A DNA stretch of 27,549 nt from a virus, in IMG/VR virus record IMGVR_UViG_3300037339_000735, positions 1 through 27,549 of that record. The stretch is one strand, 5' to 3'. How positions within the stretch are numbered: position 1 is the stretch's first letter; the number at the start of each line of letters is the position of its first letter. Positions 1 through 5,151 of the stretch are shown one piece after another. The notes below the pieces were generated by a model. The model did no database searches and was not told where the DNA came from. It saw only the letters and a program-made list of their open reading frames with translations. The translations under genes were made by a program, and so were the position numbers.

Positions 1-14
1 CATAGGATTATCAT
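1..14 (-). CDS. Start of an early gene, truncated by window edge
   Basis: Only the first four codons (M-I-I-L) are visible before the gene leaves the window. The ATG is preceded by GGAGG five bases upstream, and it overlaps the stop codon of the upstream small ORF as ATGA, a translational-coupling arrangement. It is the third gene of a leftward operon that begins with the Cro-like gene. Function cannot be judged. Confidence 0.5.
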
Positions 15-211
15 GATCCCTCCGAACGAAATCTATCGCGCAGATCCTCAAGGGCAACCCACTCCGTATGGATCTCTACTTTCTTGGTCCTCCGTACAGG
101 GTTCTTATGGGCGTGAAAATTGTCGGGAAGGACACTAGAAACTTGTTTACATTTCCAGGCGAAAAAGATATGCTTCGGGGAATCGCCTTGTAAGTGCTTG
201 CTGGACTCAAT
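11..211 (-). CDS. Small early protein, 66 aa, probable ATT start
   Basis: A minus-strand frame between the Cro-like gene and the next gene stays open for 66 codons and has protein-like composition, ending ALEDLRDRFRSEGS. Its TGA overlaps the following ATG as ATGA, and that gene's GGAGG lies inside its last codons; both suggest it is translated. There is no ATG, GTG or TTG in this frame. The best candidate start is ATT at 211-209, overlapping the Cro-like stop as ATTGA, with a G-run just upstream. No family is recognised. Alternatively a frameshift could have separated it from a conventional start. Confidence 0.4.
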   Translation of the reverse strand: MESSKHLQGDSPKHIFFAWKCKQVSSVLPDNFHAHKNPVRRTKKVEIHTEWVALEDLRDRFRSEGS

Positions 212-434
212 TGGACCCCCAGAGGTCGATGAAGCTGCGGTTGAGCCGGCGGGCGATGGCGTCCCTTACGCGGTCGGAGCGGTCTCCCCGGAAGCGGTAG
301 TTTCCGAGAATGATCTGGTTCACGTAAGATTTGCACACACCGACCTCCCGCGCGATCTCCGTCTGCTTCGCCCGGGCGTCGATCATGGCCTTCTTTCTCT
401 CTATTACCTTTTCCGGTGAGTTCATGCTGTTCAT
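207..434 (-). CDS. Cro-like helix-turn-helix regulator
   Basis: A 75-aa basic protein with a helix-turn-helix at about residues 23-50 (QTEIAREVGVCKSYVNQII), followed by a second basic helix. It is divergent from the CI-like gene and starts 21 bp from the other gene's first ATG, the position of Cro in lambdoid switches. By analogy it would repress the lysogenic promoter and favour lytic growth. The -10 hexamer is about seven bases from the first ATG at 434, so that transcript would be essentially leaderless; a second ATG at 425 is possible. Only the HTH and the position support the Cro role. Confidence 0.7.
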   Translation of the reverse strand: MNSMNSPEKVIERKKAMIDARAKQTEIAREVGVCKSYVNQIILGNYRFRGDRSDRVRDAIARRLNRSFIDLWGSN

Positions 435-435
435 G

Positions 436-490
436 GATACAGTATCGGCATAATTATGCGTCTTGTCAAGAAAAAAATGCAGAATAATGC
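436..490. promoter_or_regulatory. Operator-like palindrome cluster in the CI/Cro switch
   Basis: Three dyads sit in and beside the divergent intergenic region: GATAC-A-GTATC (436-446), the perfect palindrome GCATAATTATGC (448-459), and GCAGAATAATGC (479-490), which matches the second at 10 of 12 positions. The last two start 31 bp apart, about three helical turns, so dimers would bind on the same face. They are likely operators for one or both flanking HTH proteins. Confidence 0.55.
441..469 (-). promoter_or_regulatory. Leftward early promoter for the Cro-like operon
   Basis: On the minus strand a perfect TTGACA (-35, 469-464) is followed after 17 bp by GATACT (-10, 446-441, 4/6 match). Transcription would begin near 434, at the first ATG of the Cro-like gene. 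The 12-bp palindrome at 448-459 lies in the spacer, where a bound repressor would block RNA polymerase. Confidence 0.6.
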
Positions 491-932
491 AGATTTATTG
501 AAACTTGGCGATAGGATTAAGGAAATAAGATCAAAATCCGGATTAAATCAAGAGCAATTCGCCTTGCAGGTTGGAATTTCTGTTAGAGCGCTCGGGTACT
601 ACGAAGCCAATGAGCAGGAACCTGGAGCCGCTGTCCTCGAAAAAATTATTTTTTTTGCTGAGGAAAAAGAAATAATATATGATGCCCGCTGGCTATTGGC
701 CGGAGAAGGTACGCCGATTGCAGATGAAGGGAGGGTTAAACTAATTCCTTCGGAGGGAAAAGAGATGAGAATTGAATCATTGAAAAATGCCGCAGAAAAA
801 ATCCTCCGCTCGGACTCTCCTTTCGCCGAAGCTTTGGCTCATAATATAGATACCTTCGCGGTCGGGTTAGATCTTTGGGAAAAGAAAGAGGCCCACCACC
901 CTCTTCAAAATCCGCGGGAGGGGGAGACATAG
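456..932 (+). CDS. CI-like XRE-family repressor, short form
   Basis: A 158-aa protein (151 aa if it starts at ATG 477, just before the phrase NNADLLKLGDRIKEIR). An XRE-type helix-turn-helix occupies about residues 20-60 (LNQEQFALQVGISVRALGYYE). The rest is helical and lacks the S24/LexA self-cleavage domain of lambda CI, so induction probably does not use RecA-stimulated autocleavage. It is divergent from the Cro-like gene and the first gene of the plus-strand lysogenic set. The 456 ATG lies inside an operator palindrome and has no ribosome binding site, which favours 477. A protein-like extension exists in the -1 frame from about 880 to 982. Confidence 0.75.
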   Translation: MRLVKKKMQNNADLLKLGDRIKEIRSKSGLNQEQFALQVGISVRALGYYEANEQEPGAAVLEKIIFFAEEKEIIYDARWLLAGEGTPIADEGRVKLIPSEGKEMRIESLKNAAEKILRSDSPFAEALAHNIDTFAVGLDLWEKKEAHHPLQNPREGET

Positions 933-1007
933 CCCGCTTTTTAAAGAGGCTGCAGGATGATCTTAAAGGGACCTCAGAATAACAAATTTGAACGGGGGAG
1001 GTGATCA

Positions 1008-1667
1008 ATGGGATCATTGCTGCCGATTTTTTTTATTGGTTTGATTGCCTTTTTTATCTGGTATTTTTTGAGAAGCAAGGAGGGACCCTCCAGCATCCCA
1101 GAAACCGGGGGACCGGATCCGAAACATAGAACCGAAGTAATTCAATGGGCGAAGGATCTCTTAGCCGACCCCGATCATCATGCGATTATCGATACGGAGA
1201 CCACGGGTTTGTCGTCTTCCGATGAAGTTATTCAGGTCGCGGCAATAGATACCTCCGGAAAGGTCCTTCTCAATTCCTTCATAAAGCCCATTGGTCGAAA
1301 GACGATTCCTCGGGCAGCAACGGAGAAGCATGGGATCACAATGAAAATGCTCAAGGATGCTCCCGCCTATCCCGAGATAGCCCCCGCGCTGTCCGATATC
1401 GTAGCGAAGAGAAATATCGTCTGCTACAACGCCGCCTTCGATGGAAGGCTTATTAATCAGACCGCTCAGAAGACGGGGGTTCCTATTATCGAGGACAAAT
1501 GGGCATGCGCCATGCTGGCATATGCACGCTATCGGCAGGTTTGGAATTTCAGCCGAAACGGGTATCTCTGGCATAAACTTCCCGGGGGGGAGCATTCTGC
1601 CCTCGGTGATTGTTTGGCGGCCTTGGATCTTATCAAGGAAATGGCGGGACTGAAAAAATCACCTTGA
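1008..1667 (+). CDS. Membrane-anchored DEDDh 3'-5' exonuclease (DnaQ-like)
   Basis: This 219-aa protein starts with a transmembrane segment (about residues 4-22) followed by basic residues, which by the positive-inside rule places the rest in the cytoplasm. An RNase T/DNA polymerase III epsilon-type exonuclease domain follows. All five catalytic residues are visible: D62 and E64 in DTETTG (ExoI), D145 in NAAFDGRL (ExoII), and H196 and D201 in HSALGD (ExoIII). Such enzymes remove 3' nucleotides using two metal ions. The start is fixed by GGAGGTGATC six bases upstream, a ten-base match to the anti-Shine-Dalgarno. Lying behind the repressor, it is probably expressed in the lysogen. The membrane anchor is unusual for the family. 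Confidence 0.85.
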   Translation: MGSLLPIFFIGLIAFFIWYFLRSKEGPSSIPETGGPDPKHRTEVIQWAKDLLADPDHHAIIDTETTGLSSSDEVIQVAAIDTSGKVLLNSFIKPIGRKTIPRAATEKHGITMKMLKDAPAYPEIAPALSDIVAKRNIVCYNAAFDGRLINQTAQKTGVPIIEDKWACAMLAYARYRQVWNFSRNGYLWHKLPGGEHSALGDCLAALDLIKEMAGLKKSP

Positions 1668-1680
1668 GCTTCATTCCTAA

Positions 1681-1767
1681 ATGATGAACCTGCTCCCCGT
1701 CAAAATCGCCCTCTGGATCATCGCCGCCGGCGCGGCAGCCTGGGTCCTTTTCAGGCTGGTTTCCTGA
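1681..1767 (+). CDS. Possible 28-aa hydrophobic peptide
   Basis: An ATG-ATG start opens a 28-codon frame that encodes one likely transmembrane helix (LPVKIALWIIAAGAAAWVLF) with a short polar tail. It lies 13 bp after the exonuclease stop on the same strand. No convincing ribosome binding site precedes it, so it would need coupling to the exonuclease gene. It may be a small membrane partner or simply a chance frame. Confidence 0.3.
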   Translation: MMNLLPVKIALWIIAAGAAAWVLFRLVS

Positions 1768-1796
1768 TCCGGCCGAGCGGGCCCCGGGGGAATCCC

Positions 1797-1825
1797 TTGA
1801 CCCTGTATTAACAAGTTTGTATGAT
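1797..1825 (+). promoter_or_regulatory. Sigma70-type promoter for hicBA
   Basis: TTGACC (1797-1802) and TATGAT (1820-1825) are separated by 17 bp and each matches the consensus at five of six positions. Transcription would start near 1832, about 40 bases before the hicB start. This rules out translation from an upstream in-frame GTT/ATG region around 1817-1823. Confidence 0.7.
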
Positions 1826-1870
1826 GAAAAAGAGCAAAAAGAACGAGCCGCAGGACGTCGGAGGTTTGTC

Positions 1871-2092
1871 ATGAAAAACAGATTCACGGCTTGCTTTGAG
1901 AAGGATGGCGCCTTTTGGATCGGCTACGTGAAGGAAATCCCGGGGGCCAATACGCAGGGGGAAACCCTGGAAGAGGCTCGTCAAAACCTGAAGGAAGCCG
2001 TCCAAATGGTTCTGGAGGCTAACCGGGAGATATCCGAAAAGCGCACCAAGGGGCAAAAAGTTGTCTGTGAGCCTATCCTCGTCAGTGCATGA
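1871..2092 (+). CDS. hicB: HicB-family antitoxin
   Basis: A 73-aa protein with the HicB partial RNase H-like fold: FTACFEKDGAFWIGYVKEIPGANTQGETLEEA is the hallmark pattern of a strand, an aromatic-rich turn, and P-G-A-x-T-x-G-x-T-x-x-E-A. It would bind and neutralise the HicA toxin encoded seven bases downstream, and HicB proteins usually also repress their own operon. GGAGG at 1860-1864 sits six bases before this ATG, and the promoter lies just upstream. No separate DNA-binding domain is visible in this short form. The gene order is antitoxin first, the reverse of E. coli hicAB. Confidence 0.88.
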   Translation: MKNRFTACFEKDGAFWIGYVKEIPGANTQGETLEEARQNLKEAVQMVLEANREISEKRTKGQKVVCEPILVSA

Positions 2093-2098
2093 AGCCCG

Positions 2099-2287
2099 AT
2101 GAAGCGCCACGAATTGCTCAGACACCTAAGAAAACAGGGTTGCAGAAAATATAGGGAGGGAACCAAGCACACTCTTTTTTGGAATCCGGGTAATTTAAAG
2201 ACCACCGCCGTTCCCCGCCATCAGGAAATCTCCAACAAATTAGCGGGAAAAATCTGTGATGACCTGGCGATCGACCGTCCCTCCTAA
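2099..2287 (+). CDS. hicA: HicA-family mRNA interferase toxin
   Basis: A 62-aa basic protein with the double-stranded RNA-binding-like HicA fold. The conserved catalytic histidine is H24 in REGTKHTLF, and the C-terminal signature PRHQEISNKLAGKICDDLAI is present. HicA toxins cleave mRNA and arrest growth. The gene follows hicB closely and shares its promoter. On a temperate phage such a pair can stabilise the prophage or block competing phages; which applies here is not shown by the sequence. Confidence 0.88.
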   Translation: MKRHELLRHLRKQGCRKYREGTKHTLFWNPGNLKTTAVPRHQEISNKLAGKICDDLAIDRPS

Positions 2288-2295
2288 AAATTCTC

Positions 2296-2325
2296 TTGAC
2301 CTGTCTGGAAGGAATTTGATATGAT
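2296..2325 (+). promoter_or_regulatory. Sigma70-type promoter for the xis-int genes
   Basis: TTGACC (2296-2301) and TATGAT (2320-2325) with an 18-bp spacer, the same hexamers as in the hicBA promoter. Transcription would start near 2332. The ATG at 2321 lies inside the -10 element and so would not be in the mRNA, leaving TTG 2371 as the available start for the excisionase-like gene. Confidence 0.6.
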
Positions 2326-2370
2326 GATCCTGTCCAGACGTTCAAGCCCCGGGCCCGATCGGTACAACGG

Positions 2371-2709
2371 TTGGGCCTTTCCATTCTTGAAGACAGATTC
2401 GGACCCACCATTCAGCCGAGGGATTTGGCCCGCTTCCTCGGCCTTTCCTACAAAACCATTCTCAACCATTTTGAATCCCTCGGCGGCCGGCGCATTGGGA
2501 AACGGATCATCTTTTTCGAAAAAGAGGTAATCCATGCCCTGGAAAAAGGGAAGGCAATGGATCGGCCAGGTCCGGGAGGGGACGCGGAGAATCCAGAAGG
2601 TCTTCACGCTGAAGGGGGACGCGATCTCCTGGGAGTCGGATCAGAAAGGCATCCCCGCGGGAGAATGGCCGACCCGTTCAACCTCCTCTCTACTAAGCAT
2701 GGCAAATGA
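2371..2709 (+). CDS. Excisionase-like helix-turn-helix protein
   Basis: The first about 60 residues form a MerR/excisionase-type DNA-binding domain (IQPRDLARFLGLSYKTILNHFE, then RRIGKRIIFFEKEVIHAL), the type that selects or bends recombination sites. The only start in frame is TTG 2371. The remaining about 55 codons are rich in Gly, Pro and Arg and overlap the integrase gene out of frame for 176 bp, so they are probably just the tail allowed by the integrase sequence. Its position directly before the integrase supports an excisionase (directionality factor) role, although it could also regulate int. Confidence 0.65.
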   Translation: MGLSILEDRFGPTIQPRDLARFLGLSYKTILNHFESLGGRRIGKRIIFFEKEVIHALEKGKAMDRPGPGGDAENPEGLHAEGGRDLLGVGSERHPRGRMADPFNLLSTKHGK

Positions 2710-3532
2710 TTATCTGCGATTCTCAAAGGCAAAGCATGCCCCGAAGGTCTTCTCTGAGAAGCGCGACATGTTCAAGCGATTTCTTCAGCATACTGATCCA
2801 GAGGCAACGGTCCAGAGGATCGGGGCGGATGCGATCAGGCTATACCTTCAGGAGCAGTACTCCCGGCGGTCCGGATACGCGGCGAATAAGGACCGGAAAA
2901 ACCTCCTGGCCTTCTTCTCCTGGGTGGCCCGGTACAAGGGGATCGTCAACCCCTGTGTCGCCGTCTGCGAACGGTTCCCGGAGGAACGCCAGGCCCGATA
3001 TATCCCACCCGAGGAAGATTTTTGGAAGATCTTTGAGACGGCCCAGGGGCAGGACCGGACCATGCTGCTCGCCTACCTTCACCTGGCGGCCCGGAAATCA
3101 GAGCTCTTCAGGCTGCGCTGGGACGATCTGGACTGGGGGAGGGGAATGGTAAGGCTCCTGACCAGGAAACGCAAGGACGGCTCGTTTGCCGCGGATTGGC
3201 TGCCCATGACGGAGGACCTCCGGCAAGCCCTGGAGGCCCACCGTGATTTCGTGGCCGGAGAGTGGGTTTTTCCGGCGCCCGGGGGCAGGCAATACCTTTA
3301 CCGGATCCACGTCATGAAAAAGCTCTGCGAGAAAGCGAAGGTCCGGCCCTTCGGCTTCCATGCGATCCGGCATCTGTCGGCGTCGATCCTGGCCCAGGCG
3401 GACGTTCCCATGGTGCTGATCAGCCAGATCCTAAGGCACCGGAGCCTGGCGGTGACGGAAAGGTATCTCAAAAGGATGGGGGATCTGAAGGAGGCCCTGG
3501 AGTTCTTAAAAAAGCCTTCTAAAATTTGCTGA
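2534..3532 (+). CDS. int: Tyrosine recombinase, phage integrase
   Basis: A 332-aa integrase. Residues 1-45 look like an arm-type DNA-binding domain (RQWIGQVREGTRRIQKVFT), about 52-140 are the SAM-like core-binding domain, and 155-325 are the catalytic domain. Catalytic residues are R187 (AARKSE), a candidate K214, H276 and R279 (HAIRH), H302 (RHRS) and the nucleophile Y311 (ERYLKR). It would catalyse recombination between attP and a tRNA-Glu gene. AGAGG six bases before the ATG supports this start even though it lies deep inside the upstream gene; an internal ATG at 2699 would delete the arm-binding domain. The attachment site lies 22 bp downstream. Confidence 0.93.
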   Translation: MPWKKGRQWIGQVREGTRRIQKVFTLKGDAISWESDQKGIPAGEWPTRSTSSLLSMANDYLRFSKAKHAPKVFSEKRDMFKRFLQHTDPEATVQRIGADAIRLYLQEQYSRRSGYAANKDRKNLLAFFSWVARYKGIVNPCVAVCERFPEERQARYIPPEEDFWKIFETAQGQDRTMLLAYLHLAARKSELFRLRWDDLDWGRGMVRLLTRKRKDGSFAADWLPMTEDLRQALEAHRDFVAGEWVFPAPGGRQYLYRIHVMKKLCEKAKVRPFGFHAIRHLSASILAQADVPMVLISQILRHRSLAVTERYLKRMGDLKEALEFLKKPSKIC

Positions 3533-3540
3533 AGGCTTTT
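3510..3540 (+). terminator. Hairpin terminator at the end of int
   Basis: AAAAGCCTTC (3510-3519) pairs perfectly with GAAGGCTTTT (3531-3540) around an 11-base loop and ends in a T-run. It overlaps the last codons and stop of int. The A/T-flanked stem could work in both directions. The same sequence also provides two copies of the repeat found around the attachment core. Confidence 0.65.
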
Positions 3541-3554
3541 GACCTCTTGTAAGT

Positions 3555-3604
3555 TGGCGTCCCCACGGGGATTCGAACCCCGGTTACCGGCGTGAAAGGC
3601 CGAT
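3555..3604 (-). other. attP: attP core: 3' half of tRNA-Glu(TTC)
   Basis: Read on the minus strand, this 50-bp stretch is the 3' part of tRNA-Glu: the anticodon stem-loop with CTTTCAC (anticodon TTC), variable region, T-arm with GGTTCGAATCC, acceptor 3' strand, discriminator G and encoded CCA. The sequence beyond 3604 no longer resembles a tRNA and there is no D-arm or 5' acceptor strand, so it is not a working tRNA gene. Integrases that use tRNA genes carry exactly such a segment, which restores the host tRNA upon integration. Phage genes on both sides make it attP rather than attL or attR. Confidence 0.85.
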
Positions 3605-3731
3605 TATATTACGGAACTATTGGTCTTTTTAGAGCCTTCTATTCCGTTTTCCGTAAAGAATTCCATTATGGAAAAATATAAAAGCCTTCAGAAGTCGAAC
3701 TGAATTTTTTTAAATCGAGGAAGGTGAAGCC

Positions 3732-3968
3732 ATGAAAGTTGAGACGATATGTTTAAATTGTAGGGGTTTATTTTGGGCAAGTGAGGCCGAGATCAAAAGG
3801 GGAAATGGGATATTTTGTTCCCGATCTTGCTGTTCGAATTTTAACAAGCCAGAAGGAAAAAGCAAAACTGCCTTGAGGCGTAAGGCCAGGCAGATTTGGA
3901 TCAAAAGACATAAAAGGCTGCCGTTAGATGAGGGCATGACTCCCGCCGCCTCCACCATCGATTGTTAA
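3732..3968 (+). CDS. Small zinc-finger protein
   Basis: A 78-aa basic protein with a CxxC...CxxxC cluster (C7, C10, C29, C33; phrase IKRGNGIFCSRSC). This knuckle also occurs at the N-terminus of many phage HNH homing endonucleases, but no HNH domain follows, so it may be a stand-alone nucleic-acid-binding protein or the remnant of such an enzyme. GGAAGG upstream supports the start. The gene sits between attP and the late-operon terminator, convergent with the late genes, and its stop codon is inside an 18-bp palindrome. Confidence 0.6.
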   Translation: MKVETICLNCRGLFWASEAEIKRGNGIFCSRSCCSNFNKPEGKSKTALRRKARQIWIKRHKRLPLDEGMTPAASTIDC

Positions 3969-3978
3969 TATTAACAAT
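3961..3978. promoter_or_regulatory. 18-bp perfect palindrome
   Basis: ATTGTTAATATTAACAAT is its own reverse complement over 18 bp and contains the stop codon of the zinc-finger gene. It lies two bases from a second perfect palindrome. Its length and position suggest a protein-binding site rather than a terminator, since it has no GC stem and no loop. The binder is unknown. Confidence 0.5.
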
Positions 3979-3980
3979 TA

Positions 3981-3994
3981 GTTCCACGTGGAAC
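3981..3994. promoter_or_regulatory. parS-like palindrome (ParB-type site)
   Basis: GTTCCACGTGGAAC is a perfect 14-bp palindrome and matches the inner 14 bases of the bacterial chromosomal parS consensus, TGTTNCACGTGAAACA in its symmetric variant. The outer flanks here are A and C. parS is bound by ParB, which loads onto DNA and spreads. No parA or parB gene is present in this window, so the site would have to use host ParB or a ParB encoded elsewhere on the phage. Confidence 0.5.
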
Positions 3995-4030
3995 CCTGCC
4001 ATTTTTACCGTCCCTGGACCGGCCCCAGAA

Positions 4031-4058
4031 CAAAAAAGCCCGGCCTTTCGACCGGGCT
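4031..4058 (-). terminator. Rho-independent terminator of the late operon
   Basis: On the minus strand AGCCCGG (4058-4052) pairs with CCGGGCT (4043-4037) around an 8-base loop, followed by a run of six T. It lies 45 bp after the last late gene and is a canonical intrinsic terminator for the whole minus-strand operon. Confidence 0.88.
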
Positions 4059-4102
4059 CCCCTCGTCGTAAAGTTCCGAAATTCAGGTATTGATCACCCC
4101 CC

Positions 4103-4570
4103 TTACTTTTTGATCCCCTTGGTCTGGCCAGCAGGGACTCCGAGATCCCCCCGGGTCTGTACCGCTTTTTCCTTGACCATGGATTTTGCCGGGGTGAGAG
4201 CTGCCATGACGGCCGCCAGGGATTTGATCATGGTCCGTTCAACGATGGCCTGGGCGGCCTGCTGGGTAATGGTTCCCGCCTGATATTGACCTATAGCATC
4301 CTTGGCGGCAACATAATTATTATTCCACTCCTGGATGGCCACGGGTTCCAGGGAACAGGTTTTTAGGTCGATTCTTCCGGCTGCACAGAATCCGTTGAAA
4401 AAGATATCGGCAGCGTCGACCCCCAGGTCCGCATTGTCCAGAGCGGTCAAAGATTGCTGAATCCAGGCCGCTTTAGCGTCCGGGGTATCGGGCGGCTTCT
4501 GGAAGAGGGCACACCCCCCCGTCAATGTAAGCGTCAGGATCAAGACCAGGAACAGATGCGTCTTTTTCAT
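4103..4570 (-). CDS. Phage lipoprotein, last gene of late operon
   Basis: A 155-aa protein with a lipoprotein signal peptide: basic MKKTH, a hydrophobic stretch and the lipobox LTGGC with C20 as the lipidation site. The mature part is mostly helical, with no catalytic motif seen. GGAGGAAGGAA precedes the ATG. It ends the lysis region and its 5' end overlaps the preceding 90-aa ORF by 98 bp in another frame, reminiscent of the overlapping Rz/Rz1 spanin genes. It may be an outer-membrane lysis component or a conversion lipoprotein; the function is not certain. Confidence 0.75.
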   Translation of the reverse strand: MKKTHLFLVLILTLTLTGGCALFQKPPDTPDAKAAWIQQSLTALDNADLGVDAADIFFNGFCAAGRIDLKTCSLEPVAIQEWNNNYVAAKDAIGQYQAGTITQQAAQAIVERTMIKSLAAVMAALTPAKSMVKEKAVQTRGDLGVPAGQTKGIKK

Positions 4571-4745
4571 TTCCTTCCTCCTTTTGTTCGGTGTTTTTTT
4601 GAGCGACGATTCGCTCGATGAAATTCCACATGCGGTAATGGACGTGGCTTATGCGTCTGATTTGATCCGCGTTGTCCTTCTGCTGCTCATGAAAGGCGTG
4701 GATCTCAGCCAGCAGGCTTTCCTCCAGCGGGAATAGGATCAGCAT
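4473..4745 (-). CDS. Small protein overlapping holin and lipoprotein genes
   Basis: This 90-aa frame begins inside the end of the holin-like gene and ends inside the signal-peptide region of the lipoprotein gene. Residues 1-60 look like a genuine helical, possibly coiled-coil protein (EESLLAEIHAFHEQQKDNAD); the last 30 are forced by the overlap. GGAGG lies ten bases before the ATG. It has no clear transmembrane helix, which argues against a classical inner-membrane spanin, although the position between holin and lipoprotein is where one would be expected. Confidence 0.5.
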   Translation of the reverse strand: MLILFPLEESLLAEIHAFHEQQKDNADQIRRISHVHYRMWNFIERIVAQKNTEQKEEGNEKDASVPGLDPDAYIDGGVCPLPEAARYPGR

Positions 4746-5115
4746 TTGGTTTCGCCTCCTTCGGGTCAGGCTTCACCGGCCGGAGTTCAAGGTGCTTCGT
4801 GAGGCCCTTAACCGGGCCGATGTTCTTCTGCTGCTGGTTGATCCCGATCGCCGCGGAGCCGACCAGGTATCCCACCAGGATGTACCGGATCCAGGCCTTG
4901 TAGTCCCGGAGGACGCTGAGGTCCTTGGCCTCATAGATCATCAGGAGAACCCCCAGGGCCACCCCGGCGAAGATCGCGCAGTTGATCTTCACCCGGTTGG
5001 AGATGTCGGCCGGGTCCCCGGTGTGAGAGAAATTTACGTAAAGCCAGCCCAGAATGATGGTGAGATAAAAAGGCAAAGTGCTCGCGTTGAAAATTACGTC
5101 TGCAACTTCTCCCAT
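4705..5115 (-). CDS. Holin-like membrane protein
   Basis: A 136-aa protein with three predicted transmembrane segments (about residues 14-29, 45-61 and 76-92) and a charged, proline-rich cytoplasmic-type tail rich in Lys and Glu. A small multi-span protein with a charged C-terminus in the lysis region is typical of holins, which form lethal holes in the inner membrane. AGGAGG four bases before the ATG supports the start. It could also be a different membrane protein, as no specific holin family is recognised. Confidence 0.6.
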   Translation of the reverse strand: MGEVADVIFNASTLPFYLTIILGWLYVNFSHTGDPADISNRVKINCAIFAGVALGVLLMIYEAKDLSVLRDYKAWIRYILVGYLVGSAAIGINQQQKNIGPVKGLTKHLELRPVKPDPKEAKPNADPIPAGGKPAG

Positions 5116-5151
5116 AAGTCCTCCTTTCCTTATTGAATTTGTCTACTTCCT

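Larger units (their letters stand above)
3510..3690. repeat. Putative integrase arm-type binding repeats
   Basis: The heptamer AGCCTTC occurs four times around the attachment core: 3513-3519 (+), 3531-3537 (inverted), 3633-3639 (+) and 3683-3689 (+), three of them in the longer form AAAAGCCTTC. Two lie left and two right of the core, as expected for P and P' arms. Other dyads here are TTACGGAA/TTCCGTAA (3609-3616 and 3649-3656) and TTCCAT-T-ATGGAA (3661-3673), which could be sites for excisionase or a bending protein. Apart from these, the 3533-3731 gap holds only the tRNA fragment. Confidence 0.5.

Noticed and set aside
957-1004. 15-codon leader peptide before the exonuclease
   Set aside because: A short ATG frame with a weak ribosome site overlaps the exonuclease Shine-Dalgarno, but the same DNA reads better as the -1 extension of the repressor; the evidence is too thin.
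1817-1870. Upstream extension of hicB
   Set aside because: The promoter -10 element overlaps it and the GGAGG site fits only the ATG at 1871.
2321-2530. Separate 69-aa gene on plus starting at ATG 2321
   Set aside because: The ATG lies inside a good -10 element, and the frame lacks the HTH pattern found in the overlapping frame.
3555-3640. A complete tRNA-Glu gene on the minus strand
   Set aside because: Only the anticodon arm to 3' CCA is present; the D-arm and 5' acceptor strand are replaced by unrelated sequence, so it is an attachment-site fragment.
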